Shown: positions 5,195 to 5,964 of the stretch, piece by piece | Layout of the letters: every line of letters starts with the position of its first letter | Numbering within the stretch: position 1 is the first letter of the stretch | Source of the DNA: Nitrosomonadales bacterium | GTDB taxonomy: Bacteria > Pseudomonadota > Gammaproteobacteria > Burkholderiales > Methylophilaceae | Direction: 5' to 3' | Assembly (NCBI GenBank): GCA_018657165.1 | Contig: JABHXS010000059.1 | Coordinates: forward strand, 1-5,964 | Length of the DNA: 5,964 bases | Notes under the pieces: generated by a model | The model's input: only the letters and a program-made list of their open reading frames with translations | The model's database searches: none | Told to the model about the DNA's origin: nothing | Translations under genes and position numbers: made by a program

Positions 5195-5964
5195 CAAGCC
5201 GATCTTAAAAACTCTTTTTTATTTATGGATTTTTGTTTCTGTCTCTGTCTATGCTGAAGTACCTGAATCATACAAAGCATTAATGAGTAAATATAATTTT
5301 AAAAAAGATAGTTATAGTTTTATAGTAAAAAATTTAACTAACCCTAAAGAAAAGGCAATTATTCACAATGGCAATAAGAATTTTAATCCAGCTTCGCTTA
5401 CAAAAATAATTACATCATTTATTGCATTGGATGAGTTGGGCCCTAATTATAAATGGAGATCTGATTTTTACTACACAGGGGAAATAAAAGACAACACACT
5501 TCAAGGAGATTTAATCTTTTTTGGTAGAGGAGATGCTAGTTTTTCGATTAACGATTTAGAAGTTTTAATAAGAAAAATACAAAAAAAAGGCATAAAAAAA
5601 ATAGAGGGGAATTTAATTTTAAACAAAAGTTATTTTGGCAAACTTCCTGATGCAATTGATTTTGATGATGACCCAATGAGAGCTTACAATGTTTTACCCA
5701 ATGCAATTTCCATTCAATCAAATACAGTAAATTTTAAGTTTATCTCTCAAAACAAGAAAATTAAGATTGAAGCTAAACCAGACCTTAAATATTTAAAGAT
5801 AAAAAATAACATACAAGTAAGTGAAAAAAATTGTGTTTCTTGGAAGCAGTCTTTAGATTATCAAAAAGCTAAAGGGGCTTTGGGTGACATGATAATTTTT
5901 CAAGGTTATTTTAGTAAAAAGTGCCTTAACAAAGAAATTGATTTATCTGTAATAGACAATAGTA
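5181..5964 (+). CDS. dacB: D-alanyl-D-alanine carboxypeptidase/endopeptidase (PBP4, peptidase S13), N-terminal part
   Basis: Low-molecular-mass penicillin-binding protein that trims or cleaves peptidoglycan cross-bridges in the periplasm. The reading frame stays open for 261 codons to the window edge; family members are usually about 450-500 residues, so roughly half is present. It begins with a probable Sec signal peptide: a basic N-terminus (RSHNK), a hydrophobic core (about 11-23), and a likely cleavage after VYA (residue 25). The active-site S-x-x-K is PASLTK, with S72 and K75. After it come blocks typical of S13 enzymes: GDLIFFGRGDASFS (109-122), GNLILNKSYF (143-152) and YNVLPNAISIQSNTV (169-183) of the inserted domain. 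The SxN and KTG motifs would lie beyond the window. The start overlaps bioA by 14 nt in another frame, and GAGG (5168-5171), 9 nt upstream, serves as ribosome binding site. Assignment to S13 is firm; the exact physiological name is less so. Confidence 0.88.
   Translation, partial: MRSHNKPILKTLFYLWIFVSVSVYAEVPESYKALMSKYNFKKDSYSFIVKNLTNPKEKAIIHNGNKNFNPASLTKIITSFIALDELGPNYKWRSDFYYTGEIKDNTLQGDLIFFGRGDASFSINDLEVLIRKIQKKGIKKIEGNLILNKSYFGKLPDAIDFDDDPMRAYNVLPNAISIQSNTVNFKFISQNKKIKIEAKPDLKYLKIKNNIQVSEKNCVSWKQSLDYQKAKGALGDMIIFQGYFSKKCLNKEIDLSVIDNS

Noticed and set aside
1..5964. tRNA, rRNA, riboswitch, attachment site or other hidden system
   Set aside because: Intergenic space is short (111, 48, 154 and 5 bp) and is accounted for by promoters, leaders and a terminator. 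I saw no cloverleaf-like sequence, riboswitch-like core or mobile-element genes.

Overview
The window comes from an AT-rich bacterial chromosome. Its genes look betaproteobacterial. The UvrD N-terminus carries a 'GMWVGTFHGLCNRFLR' stretch, BioA has the 'WHPCTQMK' and 'SSWWVNLFGH' signatures, and the GroEL/GroES pair is of the proteobacterial type. The low GC, Lys/Asn/Ile-rich proteins, many poly(A) runs and very tight gene packing suggest a small, streamlined genome, for example a Methylophilales (OM43/LD28-like) lineage. That placement is an inference from recalled sequence resemblance, not a result. Nothing here looks like a mobile element, phage, defence island or CRISPR array.

Minus strand, read from right to left: a heat-shock promoter region (about 2729-2784) drives groES (2662-2372) and groL (2323-662). 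The operon ends at a rho-independent terminator (606-635). After it comes the 5' part of uvrD (550 to the window edge). The groES promoter is the best-supported regulatory object in the window. It combines a sigma-32-type promoter, an overlapping sigma-70-type promoter, and a CIRCE operator for the HrcA repressor abutting the -10 element.

Plus strand: a divergent unit starts 33 bp beyond the groE promoter. It holds a Tas-type aldo/keto reductase (2817-3887), bioA (3893-5194, 5-nt gap) and the 5' part of a dacB-like penicillin-binding protein (5181 to the window edge, overlapping bioA by 14 nt). The packing suggests one transcript, although the three products (a reductase, a biotin biosynthesis enzyme and a periplasmic peptidoglycan hydrolase) have no obvious common pathway. 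The likely tas promoter puts the transcription start only a few bases before the ATG, so the first gene may be translated leaderless.

Overall these are ordinary housekeeping genes. I found no convincing undescribed system. The points worth a second look are the composite groE control region, its back-to-back arrangement with the tas promoter, the possible leaderless start, and repeat or homopolymer tracts inside coding sequence.
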